NCBI GenBank assembly: GCA_022822525.1
Contig: JAJEBN010000106.1
Span: 1 to 64,000, forward strand
Reading direction: 5' to 3'
DNA length: 64,000 nt
From: Acidimicrobiia bacterium
GTDB taxonomy: Bacteria; Actinomycetota; Acidimicrobiia; Acidimicrobiales; Poriferisodalaceae
The position numbers were made by a program, and so were the translations under genes. The notes beneath the pieces were generated by a model. The model saw only the letters and a list, made by a program, of their open reading frames with translations. It was not told the origin of the DNA and made no database searches. This document shows positions 45,522-54,126 of the stretch, in pieces; within the stretch, counting starts at the first letter, position 1, and every line of letters starts with the position of its first letter.

Positions 45522-46156
45522 GCAGGATGCCCAAGAGGCTGCGGCGGCTGGGCGCGTGGTCCGCATCGCTCGCGGTCGCGGCGGGGTGCGGACTGCCGAC
45601 TGACGAGGCACCGAGGGGCATCGACGTGCCCGTCGGCGTCTTCCCCGAGCGCGACGACCAATCAGAGGTCGGTGCAGAGCCTGACACCCCGACGACTTCG
45701 CTGCACGCCGTCTACTTCCTGCGCGGCGGCCTTCTCGTGGAGCTGCAGCGGCCGCTGGCTGCGCCGGTCTTCTTGGACGCACCGCTCAACAACCTGCTGG
45801 CGGGCCCGACACCGGCGGAAGCGGAGAACGGCCTCGCGTCCGCGATCCCTGCCGGAACCGAAGTGGTGGACGTGCAGCTCCTGCGCAACAACGTCGTGTC
45901 GATCCACCTCAACGAGGTGTTCTTCGAGGTGGAAGGTGCACAGCGGATTCGCGCCGTCGCCCAACTCGTGCTGACGGCATCAGCGCTGGCACGAGACAGC
46001 CAAGGCGTGCTGTTCTACCTCGACGGGGTGGCGCAGTCGTTGCCCGACGGCGCCGGGACCATCGCCCAGGTACCAGCGGGTCAGCTGCCCCGCGCGCTGC
46101 GAGTGGAGGACTTCGGCGAGCTGATGCCGCTCACACCCTTTCGCTCGGTCTCCTGA
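45518..46156 (+). CDS. GerMN-domain lipoprotein (LpqB position)
   Basis: A 212-residue exported protein. A basic N-terminus, a hydrophobic stretch and the lipobox-like SLAVAAGC (Cys about 24) suggest a lipoprotein. The rest is a GerMN domain (AVYFLRGGLLVELQRP, LNNLLAGPTPAEAENGLASAIP, VSIHLNEVFFEVEGAQR, AVAQLVLTASAL). LpqB of mycobacteria carries GerMN plus a large beta-propeller; here only GerMN is present. It overlaps the kinase stop by 4 bp (ATGA) and converges on trkH with a 76-bp overlap. Confidence 0.85.
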   Translation: MSRMPKRLRRLGAWSASLAVAAGCGLPTDEAPRGIDVPVGVFPERDDQSEVGAEPDTPTTSLHAVYFLRGGLLVELQRPLAAPVFLDAPLNNLLAGPTPAEAENGLASAIPAGTEVVDVQLLRNNVVSIHLNEVFFEVEGAQRIRAVAQLVLTASALARDSQGVLFYLDGVAQSLPDGAGTIAQVPAGQLPRALRVEDFGELMPLTPFRSVS

Positions 46157-47721
46157 CCCGGAGCGTGGATCGGCGGCCGGCCAAGTCTCGTCGTCCGGCG
46201 AAAGCCGCGCCGCGCGGGCTGTCGCCCGTAGCGCGAGCGGGTGCCTGCGCGTATCGCTGCGACAAACATGAGCATCGTCGGGAACACCTCGAGGCGGCCG
46301 AACAGCATGAGCACCATCAACACCGGCCGCGAACCCCGCTCGAATGCCAACGCGGAAGAAGTCGGTCCCGCGTCACCCAGCGCAGGGCCGACAGTGCCGA
46401 TCGCCGAGACGGCGCCCGAGAAGCCCGTCTCGAGATCATTGCCCAGCGCTGTCATCAGCACGCCGCCCGTGAGCGCCAGGCCCAAGTAGAGCAGCACGAA
46501 GCCCAACGCACGTGCAGCGACGTCTTCAGCGACCGTGGTGTCGCCGAGACGCATCGGCAGCACAGCCCGGCGGTGCCGGGCGCGGATGACCTCCCGGATC
46601 GCGTAACGGGCCACGATCTGCAAGCGCAGCACCTTGATGCCGCCGGCGGTCGAGCCTGTCATGCCGCCGATCACGAACAACGCCAGCAGCACCAGCTGCG
46701 CTGAAGGAGTCCAGAATTGCTCATGGGTGAAATCGGTCAGGCCGTAGCCGGTGTTCGACCCCAATGACGCCGCGTAGAACGCCGCCTCACGGATATTGGT
46801 GCCCAAGCTGAGCCTGCCTGAATTCAGCACCAGCAGGGCAACCGCGGCACCGACGATGAGTCCCAGGTACCAGCGAAGCTCCGAGTAGCTCCGCCGCTGC
46901 GTCTTCGTGCGGGTAATGAGGTGCCAATGAATGGAGAAGCTCGCGCCACAGATAATCATGCCGACGATCACCACCAGCTCGACTGCCACCGAGTCGAAGT
47001 AGGCGATCGACGCCGAGTGGGTCGAATACCCCCCAGTGGCCACCGTGGTGAAAGCATGGGCCACTGCATCGAACAGGCTCATCCCCGCTGCCAGCAGGGC
47101 GATCGCGACCGCCAGCGTGAATCCCCCGTACAGCATCCACAGCCGCCGGGCAGTCGCAGCGATACGCGGCGTGAAGCGATCGGCCGTCGGACCCGGTGCC
47201 TCGTTGGCAATCAGCTCGAGGCCGCCGACTTTCAGTGCCGGGAGGACGCTCACGGCGAGCACGATCAAGCCCATGCCGCCGAACCACTGGGTCATGCTGC
47301 GAAAGAACAGGATCCCGTGGGCAACCCCGTCGATGTCGGCCAGGATCGTGGCGCCCGTGCAAGTGAAGCCCGAGATGGACTCGAACAGTGCATCGTCGGC
47401 GTTGCTCCATCCGATCACCCCGCTGAACAGGTAGGGCATCGTTCCCGCAATCGAGACCGCCAGCCACGCCCACGCCACCGACGCGAATGCCAGCGGAGAA
47501 TCCGCGCGGCCCGACGCCGTCGTGCTGCCCTTCATGGAACTGCCCACGCTGGCGGTGATCGCCGCTGAGGCCGCCAATGCGAGCGCACCGCCGCCTCCAT
47601 CGACGAGCGCGACACCTGCGGAGATCGCCATGCCGATCGCGACGAACACCAGCGCCACGCCGCTGATGTGCACAGGCGTCGATTCGAAGCGTCGTCCCGA
47701 CCGAAGTCCGAAACGGTTCAT
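46081..47721 (-). CDS. trkH: TrkH-family potassium uptake protein (1)
   Basis: A 546-residue K+ translocating subunit with four repeated M1-P-M2 units. Filter loops are visible: SGFTCTGATIL (P1), TTVATGGYSTHS (P2), SLGSNTGYGLTDF (P3) and AIGTVGPALGD (P4), each with its glycine. The start ATG overlaps the second trkH stop by 4 bp. The C-terminal 30 residues (after RRGFRRTTR) are polar and extend into the 3' end of the convergent lipoprotein gene, probably because of a lost stop codon. Confidence 0.92.
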   Translation of the reverse strand: MNRFGLRSGRRFESTPVHISGVALVFVAIGMAISAGVALVDGGGGALALAASAAITASVGSSMKGSTTASGRADSPLAFASVAWAWLAVSIAGTMPYLFSGVIGWSNADDALFESISGFTCTGATILADIDGVAHGILFFRSMTQWFGGMGLIVLAVSVLPALKVGGLELIANEAPGPTADRFTPRIAATARRLWMLYGGFTLAVAIALLAAGMSLFDAVAHAFTTVATGGYSTHSASIAYFDSVAVELVVIVGMIICGASFSIHWHLITRTKTQRRSYSELRWYLGLIVGAAVALLVLNSGRLSLGTNIREAAFYAASLGSNTGYGLTDFTHEQFWTPSAQLVLLALFVIGGMTGSTAGGIKVLRLQIVARYAIREVIRARHRRAVLPMRLGDTTVAEDVAARALGFVLLYLGLALTGGVLMTALGNDLETGFSGAVSAIGTVGPALGDAGPTSSALAFERGSRPVLMVLMLFGRLEVFPTMLMFVAAIRAGTRSRYGRQPARRGFRRTTRLGRPPIHAPGQETERKGVSGISSPKSSTRSARGS

Positions 47722-49376
47722 CGCGCGCTTGGCTCCGCAGGCTTGCGACGCCGCCACTGGCCGTGACGGATTGCGGCTGCCGCGGGATACATGGCGACGC
47801 TCAGTGCCACCGCCGCGGCAGTCACCGACATGCGTCCGCTCAGCATGAGCAGCCCCGCAGCGGTGCGCCCCAGCCAATCGACCGCGTCGAGGTGCCCGGT
47901 CGAGCCGACGACGGCCAGGTGCCCGGTCGAATCCACCGCGGCCATCGCGGGTCCGACGTTCGAAAGCGTGGACACGGCGTAGGTCAGCGCACCCACGATG
48001 TCGAGCCCGCTGGCGGCCAGCACGACAGATGCAGGGATGATCAGCAGGGCAGCCAGCAGCAGCTCTCCGGTGATGCGGCTGATCGTCGTCTCCGAGATGG
48101 TCGAGCGGCCCAAGCGGAGCCGTTGGGCCAGCGTCGGGTAAATGGCGCGCCGCAGCTCGCGCCCGATGAAGGAGCCCAGCGTCAGCAAGCGCACCACCTT
48201 GAATCCGCCTGCCATCGACGCGCCCATGCCGCCGATCAGCATGAGCACCATCAACAGTGCTTGGCTGCCGGTCGACAGATCCAAGAGCGGGGTGGCTTCG
48301 AAGCCTGTCGTGGAGACCACCGACACCACCGCAAAGAGCGACCTGCGAACGTGCTCTGAGCCGAAGTCGCCCGGAGTCCACAGCGCTACTGCCGCCGAGG
48401 CGAGAACGATCAGCGTGACATACAGCCGGAACTCGTAGCTCCGGATGAAGCGTCCCGGGTCGCGGCGCCGGATCGCCAGGAACATGAGCGGCAGGCTCAC
48501 ACCTCCCGCAGCCATGCCGAAGATCGCCACCCACTCGATCGCTGCCGAGCCGAACGCGCCCAGCGAGCCGGCCTGGGTGGAGAAGCCTCCCGTCGACGCC
48601 GTGGTCAGTGCATGCAGGCCGCTCTGGGCCAGTGGCATGCCCGCGACCGCGTAGCCGATCGCCACCAGCACAGTGATCGCGCCGTACAGCAACAGCAGCC
48701 GGCCCATGGTGCCGGCGCGGCGCGGCGCGAGCCGGCGCGCTGAACGCGTGGCCACTCCCCCGTCCGAATCCAGACCGCCGACGCCGAGGTGCGGCAGGAC
48801 GCGCACGAGCACGACGATGAATGCGGCGCCGCCCAGCCACTGCCCTGCAGCTCGCAGGACCGCCATGCCGCCACCGAGCTCAGTCCCGTGAAGTGTCGTG
48901 CTGTTGGTTCCGGTCACGGTCGCCGCTGCCTCGGCGAACGCCGTTGCCACTGCAGTGGGCTCCACAACGCCGGTTGCGAGGTGGGCGATCGCGACGGCGG
49001 CCACCGCCGCGAACGAACCCAGCACCAGTGCTGTGAGCGTCTGGCGCTCAGTGATGCGCCGCTCGAACCGGCACAGGCGAAGAAGCCCCACGGCGACGAT
49101 CGCCATGGAAGCTCCCGCGATCAGCAGAGGGACGGCATCGGTCCCGGACTGCCCGCTGGCCGCCACATGCTTGCCGAAGAGCCAGTCGAAGACGGCACAG
49201 GCAGCGAACACCGGGAATGAGGCAGCCAGAACAACGAGCAAGACCACCGTCAGCGTCGACTCATATGGCCCCTGTGCCCACCGGTGCAGCCCGCCGTCGG
49301 CGGCTCGGGCGACACGCACCACCAGACGGCGCAGCCTCTCGCGCTCCCGGGCCCGGCGAGCCGGACGGGGTGTCAC
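47718..49376 (-). CDS. TrkH-like membrane protein (2), degenerate first filter loop
   Basis: A 552-residue TrkH-like protein with an Arg-rich N-terminus and about ten membrane helices. P2 (TTASTGGFSTQ), P3 (VVSTTGFEATPL) and P4 (TLSNVGPAMAA) are conserved. P1 reads TVTGTNSTTLHG, where the selectivity glycine of the TTGAT motif is replaced. After P4 a nine-residue unit is duplicated (STGHLAVVG, STGHLDAVD). It may pair with the other TrkH or have altered ion preference. It overlaps both trkA and the first trkH gene by 4 bp. Confidence 0.82.
   Translation of the reverse strand: MTPRPARRARERERLRRLVVRVARAADGGLHRWAQGPYESTLTVVLLVVLAASFPVFAACAVFDWLFGKHVAASGQSGTDAVPLLIAGASMAIVAVGLLRLCRFERRITERQTLTALVLGSFAAVAAVAIAHLATGVVEPTAVATAFAEAAATVTGTNSTTLHGTELGGGMAVLRAAGQWLGGAAFIVVLVRVLPHLGVGGLDSDGGVATRSARRLAPRRAGTMGRLLLLYGAITVLVAIGYAVAGMPLAQSGLHALTTASTGGFSTQAGSLGAFGSAAIEWVAIFGMAAGGVSLPLMFLAIRRRDPGRFIRSYEFRLYVTLIVLASAAVALWTPGDFGSEHVRRSLFAVVSVVSTTGFEATPLLDLSTGSQALLMVLMLIGGMGASMAGGFKVVRLLTLGSFIGRELRRAIYPTLAQRLRLGRSTISETTISRITGELLLAALLIIPASVVLAASGLDIVGALTYAVSTLSNVGPAMAAVDSTGHLAVVGSTGHLDAVDWLGRTAAGLLMLSGRMSVTAAAVALSVAMYPAAAAIRHGQWRRRKPAEPSAR
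47890..47943 (-). repeat. 27-bp imperfect tandem duplication inside the second trkH
   Basis: The 14-mer AGGTGCCCGGTCGA occurs at 47890-47903 and 47917-47930, a period of 27 bp. It duplicates nine codons in frame and produces the STGHL repeat after the fourth pore loop. The frame is kept. Confidence 0.75.
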
Positions 49377-50716
49377 CGAAAGGCCTGCTTGACCTCGTCC
49401 ACGCAGTCAGGCGTCACAAAGGCGACCACGTGGTCCCGCGCCCTCAGCTCGCTCCGGCCCCGGGCAATGCGAGCCTTGCCGTCTCGCACGATTGCAGCCA
49501 GCAGCATCTGACCCGGCAAATGAAGATCGCGCACCGCCGAGCCGTCTGCCTTCGAACCGGCACCCACCGCGAACTCCAGCACCTCGACGTCGCCCTCGAG
49601 GAACGTCGCCACGGCCGTGACGCCTCCGCGCACCATGCGCAGGACCATGTTGGCGCTGGCGGTGCGGGGAGACAGGGCGGCGTCGATGCCGGCCTGCTCC
49701 AGCAGCGGCAGCAAGGACAGGCGATGCACCACGGCGATCGTCTCGCTGGCGCCCTCGGATTTGGCGTACAGGCACGCCAGCACATTCGCGTCGTCTTCGC
49801 CGGTCACCGCGACGACGGCGTCGAAGCTGCCGATGTCCTCGCGCGCCAGCACATCGATGTCGGTGATGTCCCCGTGCAAGACGAGGGCACCCGCGTGACG
49901 CTCGCTCAGTTCGAGGCAGCGCTCGTACTGCAGCTCGATGATGACGACCTCGATGTGTCGTTCGAGCAGCCGACCCGCCAGCGAGCCGGCAGTCCGCCCC
50001 CCGCCCAAGATCATGACGCGGCGCAGATCCGTGCGGTGGAGTCCCATGATGTTCATGAGCTCGCGGCGACCTTGGCGGCGGCACACCACTCGGAGCAAGT
50101 CGTGCGGCTGCAGCGTCGTGTCCCGCCGCATCACGGTGGTCTCTCCGCCACGCGACAGCGCGCCGAAGATGAAGTCCCACTCGGGCTCGTAGTACGCACC
50201 CACCTCAGCCATGGTCTTGCCGACCAGGGGTGCATCGTCGGCGAGGCGAGCACCCACCACCAGCACCTCGCCGTTGGCGAGCTCGTTGATGTCCGACGCT
50301 CCGTGGTACACGAGCAGATCCATGATCGTGTCGGCAGTCTGCTCGTCGGGATCGAGCACCAGGTCCACGCCGATGGCAGCGCGCAGGTTGCGACCCGGGG
50401 CGCCGCGCAGATCGCTGTCCTGCAGGCGGGCAACGGTGGCGGGGACGCCGCTCTGCTTGGCCTGCATGCACGCCAGCAGGTTCACCTCGTCGGAATCGGT
50501 GACTGCGACAACCACCTCTGCTCGTTCGAGACCCGCTTCGGCGAGCACGGCGGGATTGGTGCCGCTGCCGTGCACCGTCAGCAGATCGACCTCTGAGGCG
50601 AGCGTGTCGAGCCGACCCGAGTGCAGGTCGACGACCACGACGTCGTTGCCCTCTCGGCTGAGGCGTTCTGCGATGTAGCTCCCGACCTCGCCAGCCCCCA
50701 CCACGAGAATCCTCAC
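49373..50716 (-). CDS. trkA: Trk potassium uptake regulator TrkA
   Basis: A 447-residue cytosolic ring protein that binds NAD(H) or nucleotides and gates TrkH. Two RCK units are present: the first has MRILVVGAGEVGSYIAERL and a second-site VVAVTDSDEVNLLACM, the second has VMILGGGRTAGSLAGRLLER and VVAVTGEDDANVLACLYA. Each is followed by an RCK_C domain. It is first in a three-gene operon with two TrkH genes and overlaps the next gene by 4 bp. Confidence 0.94.
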   Translation of the reverse strand: MRILVVGAGEVGSYIAERLSREGNDVVVVDLHSGRLDTLASEVDLLTVHGSGTNPAVLAEAGLERAEVVVAVTDSDEVNLLACMQAKQSGVPATVARLQDSDLRGAPGRNLRAAIGVDLVLDPDEQTADTIMDLLVYHGASDINELANGEVLVVGARLADDAPLVGKTMAEVGAYYEPEWDFIFGALSRGGETTVMRRDTTLQPHDLLRVVCRRQGRRELMNIMGLHRTDLRRVMILGGGRTAGSLAGRLLERHIEVVIIELQYERCLELSERHAGALVLHGDITDIDVLAREDIGSFDAVVAVTGEDDANVLACLYAKSEGASETIAVVHRLSLLPLLEQAGIDAALSPRTASANMVLRMVRGGVTAVATFLEGDVEVLEFAVGAGSKADGSAVRDLHLPGQMLLAAIVRDGKARIARGRSELRARDHVVAFVTPDCVDEVKQAFR

Positions 50717-50804
50717 AATCGGCGAATCTACTGCGAGGCATCGCGACGGGCTGTCATCCTGCGTGGCTGCAACCTGCTAGCCCATCACACCACAGGAGGT
50801 CGGC

Positions 50805-52298
50805 ATGGCATTGGTGGTGGCAATCGACGCAGGCACGACCGGCGTTCGTTCGATGGCGGTCGACGAGACCGGTGCCGAGGTGGCATACGCCTACCGGTCG
50901 TTCACCCAGCACTACCCCGGACCCGGTCTCGTCGAGCACGACGCGGACGAGATCTGGGAAGCCACCGCAGCCACGCTGAGCGGGCTGTGCCGCAGCCTGA
51001 ACGAACGCACGGGCGGCGTGATGCCGACGATCGCAGCCATCGGCATCACCAACCAGCGCGAGACCCTGGTGCCATGGGATCGCCGCACGTCGCAGCCCCT
51101 GGCTCGGGCCATTGTCTGGCAGGACGTCCGCACCGCCGCGCGCTGCGCCGAGCTCGAGGCTGCGGGTCACCTCGGCGAGGTGCGACGCCGCACCGGGCTG
51201 GTGCTCAGCCCGTACTTCAGCGGCACCAAGGCCGAGTGGCTGTTGCGTGAGGGCGGTCTGCCCGGCGGCGCCGACCTTGCCCTGGGCACTGTCGACAGCT
51301 GGCTGATGTGGAAGCTGAGCGGCGGCACGGCATTCACCACCGATGCCACCAATGCTTCGCGCACGCTGCTGTATGACATCAACGCTGGCGAGTGGTCTGA
51401 GTCGATGTGCGAGTTGCTCTCGGTGCCCATGTCAGCGCTTGCCGAGATTCGGCCTTCAGCGGGGCGGTTCTGTGTCACCGCCGACACCACGGCGCTGGGA
51501 CCGGGCATCGCGGTCAGCGGCGTCGCCGGCGACCAGCAGGCGGCCCTGTTCGGCCAGGGCTGTCACGAGGTCGGGATGGCCAAGAACACCTACGGCACCG
51601 GCTCGTTCGTGCTGATGAACGTCGGCCAGCACTGCCCCTCGCCCATCGACGGTCTGCTCACCACGGTGGCGTGGGATCTCGGCGCCGGCCCGGTCTACGC
51701 CTTCGAAGGGTCGATCTTTGCCACGGGCGCAGCGGTGGGGTGGCTCACCGGCATTCTCGACGGCGCTGCCGATCCTGCCGCGGTCGAGACGCTCGCCCGG
51801 AGCGTGCCCGACAGCGGCGGGGTTGTCGTTGTGCCGGGCTTCGCTGGGCTGGGCAGCCCGTGGTGGGATCCGACCGCACGCGGAGCGATCCTGGGTCTCA
51901 GCTTCTCAAGCCAGCCGGCGCATCTCGCGCGGGCCACGATCGAGTCGATGGCACTGCAGACCCGGGATGTCATCGAGGCCATGACTGCCGGATCGGGCCG
52001 AGACATCGCTGAGCTGCGCATCGACGGCGGCGCGGCGGTGAACGATCTGCTGTGCGCCATCCAGGCCGATCAGCTCGGCGTCGCCGTGTGCCGACCGGTC
52101 GTGACCGAGACGACCGCCCTGGGAGCGGCGATGCTGGCCGGTCTGGCCGAGGGGGTCTGGTCCTCCGGTGCCGAGGCGGCGTCGCTGTGGCGGCTCGATC
52201 GACGCTTCGAGCCCGGCCCCGATCGCGCCGGGGCCGACGAGCTCCACGCGCTGTGGCGAAGGGCGCTCGAACGCGCGCTGCAATGGTCCGACAGCTGA
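50805..52298 (+). CDS. glpK: Glycerol kinase
   Basis: A 497-residue FGGY-family kinase that phosphorylates glycerol to glycerol-3-phosphate. It has the ATP-site strand VVAIDAGTTGVRS, glycerol-binding and GlpK-specific segments GITNQRETLVPWDR, VWQDVRTAARC and TGLVLSPYFSGTK, AKNTYGTGSFVLMNVG and the C-terminal RIDGGAAVNDLLCAIQAD. AGGAGGT lies 8 nt before the ATG. The usual DQGTTSSR sequence reads DAGTTGVR, so related substrates remain possible. It is divergent from trkA. Confidence 0.9.
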   Translation: MALVVAIDAGTTGVRSMAVDETGAEVAYAYRSFTQHYPGPGLVEHDADEIWEATAATLSGLCRSLNERTGGVMPTIAAIGITNQRETLVPWDRRTSQPLARAIVWQDVRTAARCAELEAAGHLGEVRRRTGLVLSPYFSGTKAEWLLREGGLPGGADLALGTVDSWLMWKLSGGTAFTTDATNASRTLLYDINAGEWSESMCELLSVPMSALAEIRPSAGRFCVTADTTALGPGIAVSGVAGDQQAALFGQGCHEVGMAKNTYGTGSFVLMNVGQHCPSPIDGLLTTVAWDLGAGPVYAFEGSIFATGAAVGWLTGILDGAADPAAVETLARSVPDSGGVVVVPGFAGLGSPWWDPTARGAILGLSFSSQPAHLARATIESMALQTRDVIEAMTAGSGRDIAELRIDGGAAVNDLLCAIQADQLGVAVCRPVVTETTALGAAMLAGLAEGVWSSGAEAASLWRLDRRFEPGPDRAGADELHALWRRALERALQWSDS

Positions 52299-52324
52299 GA
52301 CCCCGGTCGGCCTGACCGACCGGT

Positions 52325-53509
52325 TCAGTCCTGCGGCGTCAGCTCACCGAGCGCGTTGCGAAGCTGGCTGACCGCCTGGCGGATGCGGTGCTCGTTCTCC
52401 ACCAGCGCGAATCGCACATGGCCCTCGCCTCCGGGGCCGAAACCGACGCCCGGCGACAGCGCGACGTTCGCTTCGTTCACGAGCAGCTTGCAAAAATCGA
52501 CGGATCCCAGGTGCCGGTACGGCTCGGGGATCTTGGCCCAGGCGAACATCGTCCCCTTCGGCGGCGGGAGTTCCCAGCCCATGCGGCCGAGCCCGCGCAC
52601 CAGCGCGTCTCGGCGATTGCGGTAGGTCTCGCGGACTTCGGAGGGGAAGTCGCTGTCCTCGTTCATGACCACGGTGGCCGCAATCTGGATCGGCTGGAAC
52701 GTGCCGTAGTCGAGATAGCTCTTGAGCTTGGCCAGGGCCGCGATCACCTCAGGGTTGCCCACACAGAATGCCACCCGCCACCCCGCCATCGAGAACGATT
52801 TGGTGAGGCTGTAGAACTCGACCGCGACCTCCTTGGCGCCCTCGGCTTGCAGGATCGAGGGCGGCTCGTAGCCATCGAAGCCCAGATCCGCATACGCGAA
52901 GTCGTGAACGAGCAGCACCCCCCGCTCGTGGGCAAAGTCAACGATCCGCTGCATGAACTCGAGATCGACACACGCTGTGGTCGGGTTGTGGGGGAACGAC
53001 AGCACGATCACCCGGGGCCGGGGCCACGAGTATTCGAAACGCTCCACGAGGCGCTCGAAGAAGGTCTCGCCGACATCGAGCGGCACCTCTCGCACGCTGG
53101 CACCCGTGAACAACGGCCCGAAAATGTGAATCGGGTACGAGGGTGCGGGCACCAGACAGGCGTCACCCGGCGCGAGCAGCGTCCACATCAGATGCGAGAA
53201 GCCCTCTTTTGCCCCGATCGTGTTGATGACCTCGGTGGCGGGGTCGAGCTCGACTCCCCATTGGCGCCGGTACAGATCCGCGGCGGCCTCGCGCAGCTTG
53301 GGGATCCCGCGGCTGGCAGAGTAACGGTGGTTGCGCGCGTTGAGCGCCGCCTCAGCCAGCTTCTTGACGGCGCGTTCCGGCGAGGCCAGGTCGGGGTTGC
53401 CAAAGCCCAGATCGATGACATCGGCACCCGCGCGTCGACGTTCGATCTTGAGCGTGTCGATGATCGTGAACACGTAGGGCGGCAAGCCCTCGATGCGGCG
53501 GAATTCCAT
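52325..53509 (-). CDS. alaC: AlaC-like class I aminotransferase
   Basis: A 394-residue fold-type I PLP enzyme, very similar in order and wording to E. coli AlaC: IEGLPPYVFTIIDTLK, HRYSASRGIPKLREA, VPAPSYPIHIFG, FPHNPTTACVDLEFM, VHDFAYADLGFDGY, and the PLP lysine in YSLTKSFSMAGWRVAF. KIPEPYRHLGSVDF and SPGVGFGPGGEGHVRFALVE follow. It probably transfers an amino group between glutamate and pyruvate. It is first in a run of minus-strand genes that ends here. Confidence 0.92.
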   Translation of the reverse strand: MEFRRIEGLPPYVFTIIDTLKIERRRAGADVIDLGFGNPDLASPERAVKKLAEAALNARNHRYSASRGIPKLREAAADLYRRQWGVELDPATEVINTIGAKEGFSHLMWTLLAPGDACLVPAPSYPIHIFGPLFTGASVREVPLDVGETFFERLVERFEYSWPRPRVIVLSFPHNPTTACVDLEFMQRIVDFAHERGVLLVHDFAYADLGFDGYEPPSILQAEGAKEVAVEFYSLTKSFSMAGWRVAFCVGNPEVIAALAKLKSYLDYGTFQPIQIAATVVMNEDSDFPSEVRETYRNRRDALVRGLGRMGWELPPPKGTMFAWAKIPEPYRHLGSVDFCKLLVNEANVALSPGVGFGPGGEGHVRFALVENEHRIRQAVSQLRNALGELTPQD

Positions 53510-53533
53510 GGCCTCAGCAGACTCCGAATCGCT

Positions 53534-53986
53534 CTAGCTCTCCGGGCCGGCTTCGAGGCGAGCAGCGAAGTCGGCCAGGGCGGTGTGTGCGATGCGCCGT
53601 TCCGCCCGGCGCTTGACAAAACCCGGCAGGGGCACGGCAAGCTCCAGAGCGAGCTGATAGAGCACCTCGGTGCGCCCAGGCTCGGTCGTCGGGTTGAATT
53701 CATAGCGACCGTCGAGCTGCTTGACGACGTCGCCGTCGACGAGCTTCCACGCGAGCCGGTGCGGTGCGCCGCCGTGGTCGTACGCGAGGGTGTACCTGGC
53801 TGTGCGCCCGAGCGCTTCGACGCGGAATGCAGCCTGCTCGACACGGCCGTCGAGGTCGCGCTCGATGACGGTGGCAGACGAGACGTCAGTAGCCCATTCG
53901 GGGTAGCGCCCGATGTCAGCGATCAGCGCATAGCACTCCTGGGGTGACGCAGCCACCACCGTGGTCATGGTCATCTCGTCGATCAT
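53534..53986 (-). CDS. SRPBCC (cyclase/dehydrase-like) protein
   Basis: A 150-residue helix-grip protein resembling the polyketide cyclase/dehydrase group. The N-terminus has MTTVVAASPQECYALIADIG, RYPEWATDV is the classic loop, and a C-terminal helix (RRAERRIAHTALADFAARLE) closes the ligand cavity. The ligand is unknown. ATG 53986 is the first family-like start; further in-frame upstream codons are not supported. It lies 24 bp upstream of alaC and may share its transcript. Confidence 0.75.
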   Translation of the reverse strand: MIDEMTMTTVVAASPQECYALIADIGRYPEWATDVSSATVIERDLDGRVEQAAFRVEALGRTARYTLAYDHGGAPHRLAWKLVDGDVVKQLDGRYEFNPTTEPGRTEVLYQLALELAVPLPGFVKRRAERRIAHTALADFAARLEAGPES

Positions 53987-54126
53987 GGGCAGGCCCCGGG
54001 TTCGCTGACGTGTCTCCCCCATTGTCTCAGGGCGAGACCTTCGACGGGCTGCTTTTGTGCGGCGATTTGTTGACAGTCGTCGAGCACAGAACAATCTGGA
54101 TGGAAAACGACCCCGCGCGGCCCGGG

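Noticed and set aside
46081..48840. A 919-codon open frame extending the first trkH upstream
   Set aside because: Sequence above 47721 is low-complexity Arg/Gly-rich shadow of the second trkH gene; the true start overlaps that gene's stop.
52388..53947. 519-codon plus-strand frame opposite alaC
   Set aside because: Typical antisense shadow of a GC-rich gene: composition mirrors alaC and no family sequence appears. The same applies to long frames opposite ileS, glnS, trkA and the transglutaminase gene.
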